64,000 bases of DNA from Candidatus Caldilinea saccharophila (GCA_016710365.1 JADJVW010000003.1:332501-396500); one strand, 5' to 3'. Shown: positions 30,701 through 39,461, counted from the stretch's first letter. A program made the numbers and translations. The notes: generated by a model not told the origin, from the sequence alone.

Positions 30701-31609
30701 CTAATCCTTCGTGGAAAGCGTCATGAAGACATCTTCCATCGTGGCGGAGCCAGGCTTTAGGTCATTTACGTGAATGGCGTGTGCAGCCAGCGCGGCGCGT
30801 AGCGCGCCGGCGTCCGCGTCATTCGGCGTGACCACGCGCAGGTGATCGCCTGCCAGCGCCGCACGCAGGACAAAGGGCTGCGTCTCCAGAAAATCAAGCG
30901 CGTCGAGCATGGGGTCGGCGTGCACTTCCCACACTTGTCCCGGCAGCGCCTGCTTGAGCTTCTCCGGCTCGTCGAGGGCCAGCAGCCTGCCGGCGCGCAT
31001 GATGCCCACCGTCGTGCAATACTCGGCCTCGTCCATGTAGTGGGTGGAGACCATGATCGTGATGCCTTGCGCCGACAGATCGTAGATCAGGTCCCAGAAG
31101 GCGCGCCGCGCCACCGGATCCACGCCGCTGGTCGGCTCGTCGAGAAAGAGCAACCCCGGCCGGTGGATGATCGCCGTCGCCAGCGCCAGCCGCTGCCGCC
31201 AGCCGGTGGAGAGATTGTGCACGTGTTGGTCGCGCACCTCGGCCAGCTCCAGGCTTGCCAACATCTCGCGGATGCGCGCCGGCTCCTTGACGCCATAGAC
31301 GCCGGCGTAGAAAGTCAGGTTCTCTAGCACGGTCAGCTCACCGTAGAGCGCAAACTTCTGCGACATGTAGCCCGTGCGCGCCCGCACCGCATCTGGCTGT
31401 GCGGTGACATCCAGCCCCAGCACCTCGGCGCGGCCTTCGCTGGGATGCAGCAGCCCCAGCAACATGCGGATCGTCGTCGTCTTGCCCGAGCCGTTGGGGC
31501 CGAGATAGCCAAGCACCTGGCCCGCAGGCACGTCGAGATTGAGATGATCGACCGCCACGAAGTCGCCAAAGCGCCGTGTGAGGTTTTCGGTGTGGATCAC
31601 GATGGTCAT
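30701..31609 (-). CDS. ABC-2 type exporter ATPase (second ATPase)
   Basis: This 302-residue protein has Walker A LGPNGSGKTTTIRML, the Q-loop GYMSQKFALYGELTV, the ABC signature NLSTGWRQRLALATA (LSTGW in place of LSGGQ), Walker B GLLFLDEPTSGVDP and the switch His in VSTHYMDEAEYC. The C-terminal 70 residues form the DUF4162-like tail (TMEDVFMTLS). It pairs with the preceding ATPase gene, as the two halves of YbhF-like proteins do, to power the single ABC-2 permease. ATG 31609 is chosen (GAGGAAG upstream); ATG 31615 is two codons earlier. It is the last gene of a five-gene operon. Confidence 0.88.
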   Translation of the reverse strand: MTIVIHTENLTRRFGDFVAVDHLNLDVPAGQVLGYLGPNGSGKTTTIRMLLGLLHPSEGRAEVLGLDVTAQPDAVRARTGYMSQKFALYGELTVLENLTFYAGVYGVKEPARIREMLASLELAEVRDQHVHNLSTGWRQRLALATAIIHRPGLLFLDEPTSGVDPVARRAFWDLIYDLSAQGITIMVSTHYMDEAEYCTTVGIMRAGRLLALDEPEKLKQALPGQVWEVHADPMLDALDFLETQPFVLRAALAGDHLRVVTPNDADAGALRAALAAHAIHVNDLKPGSATMEDVFMTLSTKD

Positions 31610-31649
31610 AGGCATCTTCCTCGGCAAGCTGGACTGTCCGCTGTTGAAC

Positions 31650-31750
31650 AATTTTGACGCAGAGGCGCGAAACAACAGAAGAAACGCAGAGAACACCCCG
31701 CCTTTGCTTTTCTCTGCGCACCTCCGCCTCTCTGCATCTCTGCGTCAAAA
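31650..31750. repeat. Intergenic inverted repeat, GACGCAGAG family (second copy)
   Basis: TTTTGACGCAGAGGCGCGAA on one side and the inverse CTCTGCATCTCTGCGTCAAA on the other flank GAAACGCAGAGAACA ... TTTTCTCTGCG. It lies between the two ATPase genes of the exporter operon and resembles the copy at 7921-8025. Confidence 0.7.
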
Positions 31751-31760
31751 CCTTTTTGCG

Positions 31761-32693
31761 TCAAGGCGTCTTCTCTGCCAGTTCGATGAAGACATCCTCC
31801 AACTGCGGGTCGATGGCGCGCAGTTCCGTGACCACGCCGCCCGCCGTGCGGATCGACTCGCCCAGCCGCGCCAGCACCGCGTCGGCCTGGCCGGGCGCCA
31901 CGCGCAGATGAAAGCGGTTGCCAAAACGCTCGGCGGTCTCTACGCCGGGATCGCGGCGGGCGACCTCCACAACCAGCTTCTCTGGCGCGCCAGTCAGTTC
32001 GAGGATGCGGCCATCGAGCCGGCTGCGCAGTGCGGCGGGCGGCCCTTCGCTGATGATGCGCCCCTCGCGCAGAAAGCCGATGCGCGTGCAACGCAGCGCC
32101 TCGTCCATGTAGGGCGTGCTGACCAGAACGGCGAGGTTGCCGCGGCGCAACAGCGGCAGGATCAGCCGCCAGAAATCCTGGCGCGTCACCGGGTCGACGC
32201 CGGTGGTCGGTTCGTCGAGCAGCAGGACGCGCGGCGCGTTGATCAGCGCCATGGCCAGCGCCAGCTTCTGCTTCATGCCGCCGGAAAGCTGGCCGGCGCG
32301 GCGGTCGCGGAAGGCTTCCAGCCCGACGAACTCCAGGATTTCCTGGCTGCGCGGCGCCCATTGCGCCGCCTGCAGCCCGCGCACCTCGGCAAAGAAGCGC
32401 AGGTTTTCTTGCACCGTCAGCTCCTCGTAGAGCGAGAAGCGCTGCGCCACGTAGCCGATCTGCTCGCGCGCGCGCTCAACCTGGCGGCGGATATCGTAAC
32501 CGCCGATCTCCACGTCGCCTTCGTCCAGCGTCAGCGCGCCGCAGAGCAGCCGCATCACTGTGGTCTTGCCCGCGCCGTCCGGCCCGACCAGCCCATAGAT
32601 CTCGCCCGCGGCCACACGCACGCTCACGCCGGCGACCGCCTGGGTCGCGCCGAAGGATTTATGCAGGTTGTAGGCGTCAATTAAGTCAGACAT
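31761..32693 (-). CDS. ABC-2 type exporter ATPase (first ATPase)
   Basis: This 310-residue protein has Walker A GLVGPDGAGKTTVMRLL, the Q-loop GYVAQRFSLYEELTVQ, the signature AGQLSGGMKQKLALAMALI, Walker B RVLLLDEPTTGVDP and the switch region VSTPYMDEALRC, where Pro replaces the usual His of the H-loop (STHYMDEA in its partner). That suggests this ATPase site may be weaker or degenerate. The P-loop has Asp-Gly (GPDGAGK) as in YbhF N-terminal halves. The C-terminal DUF4162-like tail ends ALEDVFIELAEKTP-like (QLEDVFIELAEK). It lies between the adaptor gene and the second ATPase gene. Confidence 0.88.
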   Translation of the reverse strand: MSDLIDAYNLHKSFGATQAVAGVSVRVAAGEIYGLVGPDGAGKTTVMRLLCGALTLDEGDVEIGGYDIRRQVERAREQIGYVAQRFSLYEELTVQENLRFFAEVRGLQAAQWAPRSQEILEFVGLEAFRDRRAGQLSGGMKQKLALAMALINAPRVLLLDEPTTGVDPVTRQDFWRLILPLLRRGNLAVLVSTPYMDEALRCTRIGFLREGRIISEGPPAALRSRLDGRILELTGAPEKLVVEVARRDPGVETAERFGNRFHLRVAPGQADAVLARLGESIRTAGGVVTELRAIDPQLEDVFIELAEKTP

Positions 32694-32702
32694 GGCAATG
32701 GG

Positions 32703-32813
32703 TTAAAGAAGGGAGATTGAGAGATTAAGAGATTGGAGATTGGAAAGAGGCGATCTCATCTCCTATCGCATAATCTCTCAATCTCCAATCTCTATCTTTA
32801 TTTTCTATTCTCC
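32703..32813. repeat. Intergenic hairpin repeat, GATTGGGAGATTG family
   Basis: GGGAGATTGAGAGATTAAGA on the left faces CATAATCTCTCAATCTCCAA on the right. It lies between the adaptor and the first ATPase gene and its right end touches the adaptor stop codon region. Confidence 0.7.
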
Positions 32814-33440
32814 AAAATTCACATCCGCCGGCATCCCCGGCTTGAGCTTGCCCTCGCTCGGCGCCAGATCAAGCTTGATCGCAAAGACCGTGGTGCGGCG
32901 GCTGTCGGTCGTCTGCACGTTGCGCGGGGTGAACTCGGCGCGGTCGGCGATGTGGCTGACCGTACCGGTGAAGACTTCGCTGGGAAACGAATCGACCGTC
33001 ACCGGATAGCTCTCGCCCAACATGATCTGGCCGTAGCGATCCTCCGGCACATAGACGGTGAGCGTCATATGGTCGAGATCGCCCACCGTGATCAACGGCG
33101 CGCCCGGCGCAGCCACTTCGCCCGGCTCCACCGACCGATAGAGCACGACGCCGTCGATCAAGGCGAGCACACGTTCGCGTGACGAGCTGCGCGTCGCATT
33201 GTTGAGCTTGACCGAGAGCACGACGTCGTTCGCCGTCACCCGCTGGCCTTCGCTGACGTAGACTTCTTCGACGCGGCCGCCAAATTCCGAGGCGATCTTC
33301 ACCTCGGTGGCCTCGATCGAGCCGGAGACGACCAACTCGCCATCTTTGCTCAGCATCGGCCAGACTAGATAGTAACCGGCCAGCCCCAGCAGGAGCAGGA
33401 GAAAAAGCACAGGCGCAATCCGCCGCGAGTTTAGGTGCAT
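32805..33440 (-). CDS. HlyD/YbhG-like membrane fusion (adaptor) protein, short form
   Basis: This 211-residue protein has one N-terminal membrane helix (APVLFLLLLLGLAGYYLVW) and then two half-lipoyl motifs (SGSIEATEVKIASEFGGRV, and GVVLYRSVEPGEVAAPGAP) separated by only about 45 residues. In typical HlyD-like adaptors these are separated by a long alpha-hairpin that reaches an outer-membrane channel. Here that hairpin is essentially absent. The rest is a beta-barrel domain (LTVYVPEDRYGQIMLGE) ending KPGMPADVNFGE. It follows the permease gene by 15 bases. It likely supports ABC-2 export across a single membrane. Confidence 0.85.
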   Translation of the reverse strand: MHLNSRRIAPVLFLLLLLGLAGYYLVWPMLSKDGELVVSGSIEATEVKIASEFGGRVEEVYVSEGQRVTANDVVLSVKLNNATRSSSRERVLALIDGVVLYRSVEPGEVAAPGAPLITVGDLDHMTLTVYVPEDRYGQIMLGESYPVTVDSFPSEVFTGTVSHIADRAEFTPRNVQTTDSRRTTVFAIKLDLAPSEGKLKPGMPADVNFGE

Positions 33441-33455
33441 AGAATAGAATCCTCG

Positions 33456-34586
33456 TTAATCCAGGCTTTTGCGAAAGCGCGAAACCGCCGCGCCCATCAC
33501 CACCAATGCAAAAATGCTCAGCGTCACCACCTCCGGCCACAGCGCCGACATACCCACACCTTTGAGCACGATGCCGCGCGCCATGATCAGAAAGTAGCGC
33601 AGCGGAATGAGATAGCTGAGCACCTGTAGCCAACCCGGCATCGCCGCCAGCGGAAAAAAGAAGCCGGAGAGAAAGATCGATGGCAGCAGCGTAAACATCG
33701 TCGTGAGCATGGCCTCCTGCTGCGTATTGGCAATGCTGGAGATAAAGAGGCCGATGCCCAGCGTCGTCACCAGAAAGAGCGAAGTCAGCGCCAGCAGCAG
33801 CAGCAGACTGCCGTTGATCGGCACGTGAAAGAGCAGCACCCCGATTGTCAGCACCTCGATGGTGTTGAGGAAGGCGATCAGCACGTAGGGCGTCAGCTTG
33901 CCGACGACCAGCTCCCACGAACGCAGCGGCGTGACGATCAACTGCTCGATGGTGCCGCGCTCGCGCTCGCGCACGATGGAGGTGGCGGTGAGCATCGTCG
34001 TCAGGTACTGCAGGATGATGCCGATCATGGCCGGCACCATGTAGTAGGAGTTGACCAGCCCCGGATTGAACCAGACCTGGGTGCGGATGTCGATCGGTTG
34101 CTGGGTCATCACCGTTTGGCCGCGCGCCTGCAAGCGATCCAGATTCACCTGCGTCGACAATGATTGGCCGATGAACTGGGCGGCCGACAACGCGGTGCTG
34201 GCGACGGTGGGGTCGGAGCCATCGAGGACAAAGGCGACTTTGGCGCTCCCTCCACCTGCCAGAGCCCGCCCATAGCCAGGCGGGATGATCAGCCCGGCAC
34301 GCGCCGTGTTGTTGTCGATCAACCCACGCATTTCATCTTCGGAGGCAACCGGCTGCGCGATCGAGAAATAGTCGGCCACGCGGTACGCGTCGATCAATCG
34401 CCGCGAGGCCGACGTCTGATCCTGGTCAAGCACGACAAGGGCGATATTGCGCACATCGTTGGTGGCGGCATAACCGAGCAGAAACATCATGGCAACGGGC
34501 ATGATAAAGGTCATGCCCAGCGTGCGCGGGTCGCGGATGATCTGGATGAACTCTTTGCGGATTAGACTGCTCAGACGATTCCACAT
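33456..34586 (-). CDS. ABC-2 type exporter permease (YbhR/YbhS-like)
   Basis: This 376-residue protein has an N-terminal membrane helix (MTFIMPVAMMFLLGYAA), a large extracytoplasmic domain (residues ~45-175), and five C-terminal helices, including the conserved ABC-2 motif SIVRERERGTIEQLIVTPL (residues ~203-221) that forms the coupling helix region. AGLIIPPGYGRALAGGGSAK is typical of the family's outer domain. Usually two permeases pair with the ATPases in the YbhFSR system; only one is present, so it may form a homodimer. The gene follows tetR by 60 bases. Confidence 0.9.
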   Translation of the reverse strand: MWNRLSSLIRKEFIQIIRDPRTLGMTFIMPVAMMFLLGYAATNDVRNIALVVLDQDQTSASRRLIDAYRVADYFSIAQPVASEDEMRGLIDNNTARAGLIIPPGYGRALAGGGSAKVAFVLDGSDPTVASTALSAAQFIGQSLSTQVNLDRLQARGQTVMTQQPIDIRTQVWFNPGLVNSYYMVPAMIGIILQYLTTMLTATSIVRERERGTIEQLIVTPLRSWELVVGKLTPYVLIAFLNTIEVLTIGVLLFHVPINGSLLLLLALTSLFLVTTLGIGLFISSIANTQQEAMLTTMFTLLPSIFLSGFFFPLAAMPGWLQVLSYLIPLRYFLIMARGIVLKGVGMSALWPEVVTLSIFALVVMGAAVSRFRKSLD

Positions 34587-34646
34587 GGCAACTTGCGCCT
34601 TAAAAGAATAGACCGCGGATTTTACGGATTGGGCGGATCTTTGTGG

Positions 34647-35282
34647 TTACGTTGTAAACAAATCTTTCGCCCCTCGCCCCTCGCCACCGGCAACCACCCC
34701 GTGCAGGTAGATATCCACAAAGGCATCGAGTGCGCCGTCGCCCATCAGCGCGCGTACGGCCGGCGGCATCATCGCCTCGGTGATGTAGTAGGAGAAGAAG
34801 AAGCCCAGGAAGGTGCGCGCCAGCAACGGCGGCGCAATCGGGCGCAGTTCGCCGACGTGCGCATCGAGCAGATCGACCAGCGGCCGCAGCTCTGGCGCAA
34901 TGCGCTCGAAGAGTTGCGGGATGTGCGCGCCGTTGAATTCGACCAACTCGATAAACATGATGTGGAGCAGGTCCTGCTGCTTGTTCAGCTCGCCCACCAG
35001 CCGCTGCGCCGCACTGTGCACGTATTCCTCCAGCGTGCCGCTGTCCACCTCGCGCAGCAGCGGCAGAATCGCGCGGTACGGGTGGCGCTCCAGAAAGACC
35101 GCGACCCAGATCTCTTCCTTGCTGGCGAAATGGTTGTAGACGCCGCCCGTGGTGACGCCGGCGCGCTCGACGATCTGGCGCATCGACGTGCCGTGATAAC
35201 CCTGCTCCATAAACAGGCTGTAGGCGGCGTCAAGAATGCGCGCCTGGGTGGCTTCTCCTTTGCGCAGCGGCTCGTCAACCAT
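34647..35282 (-). CDS. TetR family transcriptional regulator (CecR-like)
   Basis: This 211-residue protein has a TetR helix-turn-helix at residues ~12-58 (RILDAAYSLFMEQGYHGTSM, RQIVERAGVTTGGVYNHFAS, KEEI). The C-terminal ligand domain has RTFLGFFFSYYITEAMM. Its position as first gene of an operon with two ATPases, a permease and an HlyD-like adaptor mirrors cecR-ybhGFSR, where the regulator controls the exporter. The last residues (VAGGEGRGAKDLF) are encoded by the CGCCCCTC repeat, so the C-terminus was probably extended by repeat insertion. A palindrome upstream may be its operator. Confidence 0.9.
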   Translation of the reverse strand: MVDEPLRKGEATQARILDAAYSLFMEQGYHGTSMRQIVERAGVTTGGVYNHFASKEEIWVAVFLERHPYRAILPLLREVDSGTLEEYVHSAAQRLVGELNKQQDLLHIMFIELVEFNGAHIPQLFERIAPELRPLVDLLDAHVGELRPIAPPLLARTFLGFFFSYYITEAMMPPAVRALMGDGALDAFVDIYLHGVVAGGEGRGAKDLFTT

Positions 35283-35303
35283 CTTTCCATCCTCAGAAAA
35301 AAG

Positions 35304-35313
35304 CGAACGTTCG
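35304..35313. promoter_or_regulatory. Palindromic operator candidate for the TetR regulator
   Basis: CGAACGTTCG is a perfect 10-base palindrome with near-symmetric flanks (AGCGAACGTTCGTT), 22 bases upstream of the TetR start. TetR proteins normally bind such sites next to their own gene. Confidence 0.55.
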
Positions 35314-35460
35314 TTATGATTTTTGATCGAGAAAGGAATTTAGTCAACTCGCCAGATGGACAGGATTTTGATAAGGCGCGACAACTGCTGGCAGTTTTGT
35401 ACTTCTGGCTGAACCCGTTAGGATAGTAACCCTTCCCGTTGAAGTCTTTTTGAGAATAGA

Positions 35461-36060
35461 ATGGCTGGTCGTGAACTAATGAAAATGCCTCAGCCGCTCG
35501 AAGCCTTGCATCAACTGCTTGAGCAAAAACGAGAAGCGCTCGTTACGCTGGTCGCCATCGACGTGCACAGCGCCGCAGGCAAGTCGACCCTGGCCGATGA
35601 GATTCACGCCTCGTATCCCTTGTCCACGGTTGTTCGCATGGATGACTTCTACCGCCCGCTGGCGCCGCCGGCGCGGGCCGCGCTCGACGCCGCCGGCGGT
35701 TATGCATGGTATTACGACTGGCAGCGTCTCGAGCGCCAGGTGCTGCAACCGCTGCGCGTGGGACAGGCCGGCCGCTATCAAAAGTACAACTGGTCGCTGA
35801 ATAGATTGGATGGGCTTTGGCATGAAGTCCAGCCGCAGGGAGTTGTCGTGGTCGAAGGCTGTTATGCGCTGCGCCCGGAACTGCGCAGTTACTTTGCGCT
35901 CCTGCTGCTGGTGGAATCGTCGGCGGCGCGGCGCTGGCAGCGACAGTTGCAGCGCGGCGATGCAGAAGATTGGCTCAGACGGTGGGACGCGGCGGAGCGC
36001 TATTACATGCAAACCTGTCGCCCGGAAGCGTACGCTGATCTGATCGTTGCTGGAGAATAA
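35461..36060 (+). CDS. Uridine kinase-like P-loop protein
   Basis: This 199-residue protein resembles small uridine kinase/AAA kinases. The P-loop is AIDVHSAAGKSTLADEI (about residues 36-52); the family form is DGRSGAGKST, so the first Gly of GxxxxGK is Val here, though GKST is intact. VVRMDDFYRPLAPPAR matches the substrate-binding MDDFY motif, and GVVVVEGCYALRPEL matches the VEGVYS motif. It would phosphorylate a nucleoside or related small molecule with ATP. ATG 35479 is an alternative start. It stands alone between the exporter operon and a cupin gene. The changed P-loop residue makes full activity uncertain. Confidence 0.75.
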   Translation: MAGRELMKMPQPLEALHQLLEQKREALVTLVAIDVHSAAGKSTLADEIHASYPLSTVVRMDDFYRPLAPPARAALDAAGGYAWYYDWQRLERQVLQPLRVGQAGRYQKYNWSLNRLDGLWHEVQPQGVVVVEGCYALRPELRSYFALLLLVESSAARRWQRQLQRGDAEDWLRRWDAAERYYMQTCRPEAYADLIVAGE

Positions 36061-36072
36061 GCAAAAGTCAAT

Positions 36073-36173
36073 ACTTCACGAAACTCACACAAAGCCGCCG
36101 AGGGAACAAAAGGGAGCCATTTTTTCTTTGTGGCTTTGTGTCTCTGTGTGAGGTAAAATCGTGAATTACTGAA
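36073..36173. repeat. Intergenic inverted repeat with CACAAAGCC arms
   Basis: CTTCACGAAACTCACACAAA plus GCC on the left and GGCTTTGTGTCTCTGTGTGA on the right, ending TCGTGAA, form an imperfect hairpin between the kinase and cupin genes. Confidence 0.65.
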
Positions 36174-36237
36174 ATTGGGCGATTCACCCTCTACCGACGT
36201 AGCTAAGTGATTTTTTTGAGCGCAAAGGAGTGAATCG

Positions 36238-36726
36238 ATGACTGCTTCTGACTCTGGTGCAAGTGCAATGTCTTCCAGCATTCTGGTGGCCGCGGGCCAG
36301 GACTGCTTTGGCGAACGGCGCAGTCTGGGCATCAGCGAGATCGCCTTCAAGGTGGTTCCCACTGCACCCAGCGGTCTGCTGGTGCTGGAAAACACCTTTC
36401 ACGCCAAAGGCGGCCCGGCGCGCCATCTCCATTACGCTCAGGACGAATGGTTCTATGCGCTGGAGGGAGAATTTGTGGTGGAGCTAGGCGATGAGCGTTT
36501 TGCGCTTCAGCCCGGCGATTCGCTGCTGGCGCCGCGTCAGCTTTCGCACGTTTGGGCGCACGTGGGTGAGGGTCGCGGGCGCATGTTGATCGCCTTTCTG
36601 CCGGCCGGCCAGATGGAGGCCTTCTTCCGCGAGGTCACCAAAGCCAACGCCATGCCGCCGCAGGATCCGGCGCTCTGGCGCAGCCACGGCATGGAACTGC
36701 TTGGGCCGCCACTGGCGCTTTCATGA
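36238..36726 (+). CDS. Cupin domain protein
   Basis: This 162-residue protein is a single cupin. GGPARHLHYAQDEWFYALEG (residues ~61-80) has the two-His-plus-Glu metal motif (H-x-H...E), and the second motif is GDSLLAPRQLSHVWAHVGE. It most likely binds a divalent metal; the reaction is unknown. ATG 36238 has AAAGGAG seven bases upstream. Its TGA overlaps the ATG of the AEC carrier gene, so the two are translationally coupled, suggesting that the cupin acts on something the carrier moves. Confidence 0.85.
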   Translation: MTASDSGASAMSSSILVAAGQDCFGERRSLGISEIAFKVVPTAPSGLLVLENTFHAKGGPARHLHYAQDEWFYALEGEFVVELGDERFALQPGDSLLAPRQLSHVWAHVGEGRGRMLIAFLPAGQMEAFFREVTKANAMPPQDPALWRSHGMELLGPPLALS

Positions 36727-37670
36727 TCACTATTTTTCTGTCGATCGCCCCAATTTTCCTGCTCCTCGTGCTGGGCTATTGGCTGCGGCGCGGGGGCATT
36801 CCCAGCGTCGAATTTTGGAATCTCAACGACCGGCTGGTTTATTGGGTGCTCTTTCCCGCGCTGCTTTTCAACAACACATCGACGATCAAGCTGTCGGGCG
36901 ATCTGCTCAGTTCGTTCGCCGTGGTCATCTACACAGGCTTTGGCAGCGCCGTGCTCTTTACCCTCGTCAGCAGCCGGCTGGGCAAGTTGCGCGGCGCGAC
37001 GGCCAGCTCTGTATTGCAAGGCGCCGCACGCCACAATTCTTTTATCGCGCTGGCGGTGGCAGAACGCTTGCTCGGCGCGGAGGGGCTGGCGCTGGCATCG
37101 TTGGTTACGGCGCTATTGATCCCGGTGACCAATATTACCGTGGTGACGCTGATGGTGACGATGATCCGCGGGGGCGGCGATCAACGCACAGTGCTGCGCG
37201 CGGTCCTGCGCGATTTAGTGCGTAATCCGTTGCTGATCGCGGTCTTCCTGGGCATCGCGGTCAATCTGCTCGGTGTGACGCCGATTCCCGTTGTCCACGA
37301 CATGGCAAAGATTCTCGGCGCGGCGGCGCTGCCGATCATGCTGCTTTGCGTGGGCGCCAACATCCGCCTCCGCGCCATGACCAGCGCTGGCCTGCCGGTG
37401 TTGCTCTCCGTCCTTGGCAAGATGGTTGTCTTCCCCGCCATGCTGCTCGTGGCCGCGCACTTTGTCGATCTGTCGCATACTGCGCTGCTGGTGCTGCTCT
37501 TTTATGGCGCCGCGCCCCCCGCGGCCTCCGCCTATACCCTGGCGCGACAAATGGGCGGCGATGCGCCGACGATGGCGACGATCATCACCGTGCAAACCGC
37601 GCTCTCCTTTGTGACGTTGCCGTTGACGGTGGCGGCGGTGCAGTGGGGAATCGGGACGCTCAGCTTTTGA
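36723..37670 (+). CDS. AEC (auxin efflux carrier) family transporter
   Basis: This 315-residue protein has about ten hydrophobic helices and the AEC family pattern. Helix 1 is FLSIAPIFLLLVLGYWLRRG; the crossover region has LNDRLVYWVLFPALLFNN, and the second half has LPIMLLCVGANIRLRAM and GAAPPAASAYTLARQMGGD. Family members export organic anions or auxin-like molecules. The gene overlaps the cupin stop and is followed, 15 bases later, by the stop of a convergent gene. Confidence 0.88.
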   Translation: MITIFLSIAPIFLLLVLGYWLRRGGIPSVEFWNLNDRLVYWVLFPALLFNNTSTIKLSGDLLSSFAVVIYTGFGSAVLFTLVSSRLGKLRGATASSVLQGAARHNSFIALAVAERLLGAEGLALASLVTALLIPVTNITVVTLMVTMIRGGGDQRTVLRAVLRDLVRNPLLIAVFLGIAVNLLGVTPIPVVHDMAKILGAAALPIMLLCVGANIRLRAMTSAGLPVLLSVLGKMVVFPAMLLVAAHFVDLSHTALLVLLFYGAAPPAASAYTLARQMGGDAPTMATIITVQTALSFVTLPLTVAAVQWGIGTLSF

Positions 37671-37684
37671 TGTTGACAGCAAAC

Positions 37685-38143
37685 TCATAGACGAAGGCCG
37701 CCATACCACCCCGTCGCCACAATGAGCAGCGCGCCCACGACGACGACAGCCGCAATCCACGTGCGCGCCGTTTCATCATCAAGCAGATCACCGGTTGCGA
37801 CCCCACGTTTTTGGCGCGCTTTCTGGGCTTTTACCCCGCGATAGAGCCAGCCGCGATAGAGCAGAAATCCATACACAACGAGCACGGCCAACCCGGCGCC
37901 GATATGAAAATTGAGGACAGTGCGGTAAGGCGCATCCGGCGGCAGGTTGACCTGGGCCAGCAAGCCGGTCAGGACCGCGACCGCGCCGCCGAGCCAGCCC
38001 AGACTCAGCAACAGCCAGACCGTCACTTTGAGATCCAATGGCGCGCGCCGCAGAAGGTGGAGGAGCGTCAGCGCGCTGCCAAGCAGCAGCAGGGCGATGG
38101 GGAAATGCACAGTGGATGGGTGCAGGTGTTGCAGTAAGCTCAT
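37685..38143 (-). CDS. DUF2231-like membrane protein
   Basis: This 152-residue protein begins MSLLQHLHPSTVHFPIALLL, and HP-x2-VHFPIAL is the DUF2231 signature; the conserved His residues may bind haem or metal. Four hydrophobic helices follow (residues ~11-32, 45-65, 77-98, 125-148), with a His in LNFHIGAGLAVL. A frame runs further upstream to 38200, but the ATG at 38143 fits the family start and has AAGGGG upstream. Such proteins occur near redox or copper genes; MsrPQ lies next door, divergently, and a link is possible but unproved. Confidence 0.7.
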   Translation of the reverse strand: MSLLQHLHPSTVHFPIALLLLGSALTLLHLLRRAPLDLKVTVWLLLSLGWLGGAVAVLTGLLAQVNLPPDAPYRTVLNFHIGAGLAVLVVYGFLLYRGWLYRGVKAQKARQKRGVATGDLLDDETARTWIAAVVVVGALLIVATGWYGGLRL

Positions 38144-38439
38144 CGACTTGGGAACCCCTTCTGTTCGAGCGGATTTTAGCCCTTTAGAAACATGTAACAT
38201 CTACTTAAGCTCTCTGTCACCTTGTTTCTATAAGATGGCAGCATAGTGTGTACATCGCGCGTCATGGCTGCCAATGCAGCTAATCAAGAATGTAACCCGT
38301 TGATTTTATTTGCGGCTGGTTGCAAGCAATCATACAGCACAAACTGACGCGAGATTATACACTCTGCAATACTTGACAGCGATATGGTCGGCGGCGTCAT
38401 CCATCCGCCTCTTGTAATGATCTAGAAAGGGAGTGCACT

Positions 38440-39444
38440 ATGGTCAAAATTGCACCAGCAGAAATTACACCGGAACACGTTTTTCTCAACCGGCGCCAAT
38501 TCATGGCGGCTGCCGGGGTGACGGCAGGTTCGTTGGCGCTGGCTGCGTGCTCGCCTGCCACCCTCAGCAATACGAGTGCACCCGCCGCCGATGCAGAACC
38601 GGCGTTGACGCGGGCGCTCGGTGCGGAGAAACTGCCGGAAGCGCTGTCCCTTGCGGAGCCAACCGCCAGCAAGAGCCAGGACGAATTGGGCGATCCGCTC
38701 AATCAATTCCAGGAAATTACGAACTACAATAATTTCTACGAATTTAGCACCAACAAAGAAGCGGTCGCCAGCGAAGCTGCAGGGTTCAACCCCTACCCGT
38801 GGCAAGTTCAAGTCACCGGGCTGGTCAACAATCCCTTGGTGCTTGACCTGGACGATATTTACAAACGCTACACGCAGGAAGAGCGCATCTACCGTCTGCG
38901 CTGCGTCGAAGCCTGGTCGATGGTGATCCCGTGGGTCGGCTTCCCGATTTCCGCGCTGTTGAAGGATGCTGACCCCAAGTCCGACGCAAAATACGTCAGG
39001 TTCGTCACGGTCTATCGCCCCGACGAGATGCGCGGCCAACGTTCGTCGGTCTTGGAGTGGCCCTACCAGGAAGGATTGCGCCTCGATGAGGCAATGCATC
39101 CGTTGGCAATTCTTGGCACAGGCATGTACGGCAAGCCGCTGACCAATCAGCAAGGCGCGCCGATCCGGCTGGTCGTGCCGTGGAAATATGGCTTCAAAAG
39201 CATCAAGTCGGTAGTGACCATTGAATTGACCGACAGCATCCCGGCCACCACCTGGAACGATGCCGCACCAAACGAATATGGCTTCTACGCCAACGTCAAC
39301 CCAGAAGTCAATCATCCGCGCTGGTCGCAGGCCTCAGAGCGGCGCATCGGCGAAAGCGGACGCCGCGACACGTTGATGTTTAACGGCTATGCAGAGGAAG
39401 TCGCCTCACTCTACGCCGGCATGGATCTGAGCGGGAATTTCTGA
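38440..39444 (+). CDS. msrP: Protein-methionine-sulfoxide reductase catalytic subunit MsrP
   Basis: MsrP is a periplasmic molybdopterin enzyme that repairs oxidised methionines in exported proteins. The 334-residue protein has a Tat signal (NRRQFMAAAGVTAGSLALAA, residues ~17-36) and the Moco-binding Cys in RLRCVEAWSMVIPWVGFP (about residue 152). Other family strings are PYPWQVQVTG, MHPLAILGTGMYG and LVVPWKYGFKSIKSV. The Cys after LALAA could also be lipidated, giving a membrane-anchored form. ATG 38440 is preceded by AAAGGGAG. The haem partner MsrQ follows 17 bases later. Confidence 0.95.
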   Translation: MVKIAPAEITPEHVFLNRRQFMAAAGVTAGSLALAACSPATLSNTSAPAADAEPALTRALGAEKLPEALSLAEPTASKSQDELGDPLNQFQEITNYNNFYEFSTNKEAVASEAAGFNPYPWQVQVTGLVNNPLVLDLDDIYKRYTQEERIYRLRCVEAWSMVIPWVGFPISALLKDADPKSDAKYVRFVTVYRPDEMRGQRSSVLEWPYQEGLRLDEAMHPLAILGTGMYGKPLTNQQGAPIRLVVPWKYGFKSIKSVVTIELTDSIPATTWNDAAPNEYGFYANVNPEVNHPRWSQASERRIGESGRRDTLMFNGYAEEVASLYAGMDLSGNF

Positions 39445-39461
39445 GGAGAGGAGAGCGCACG

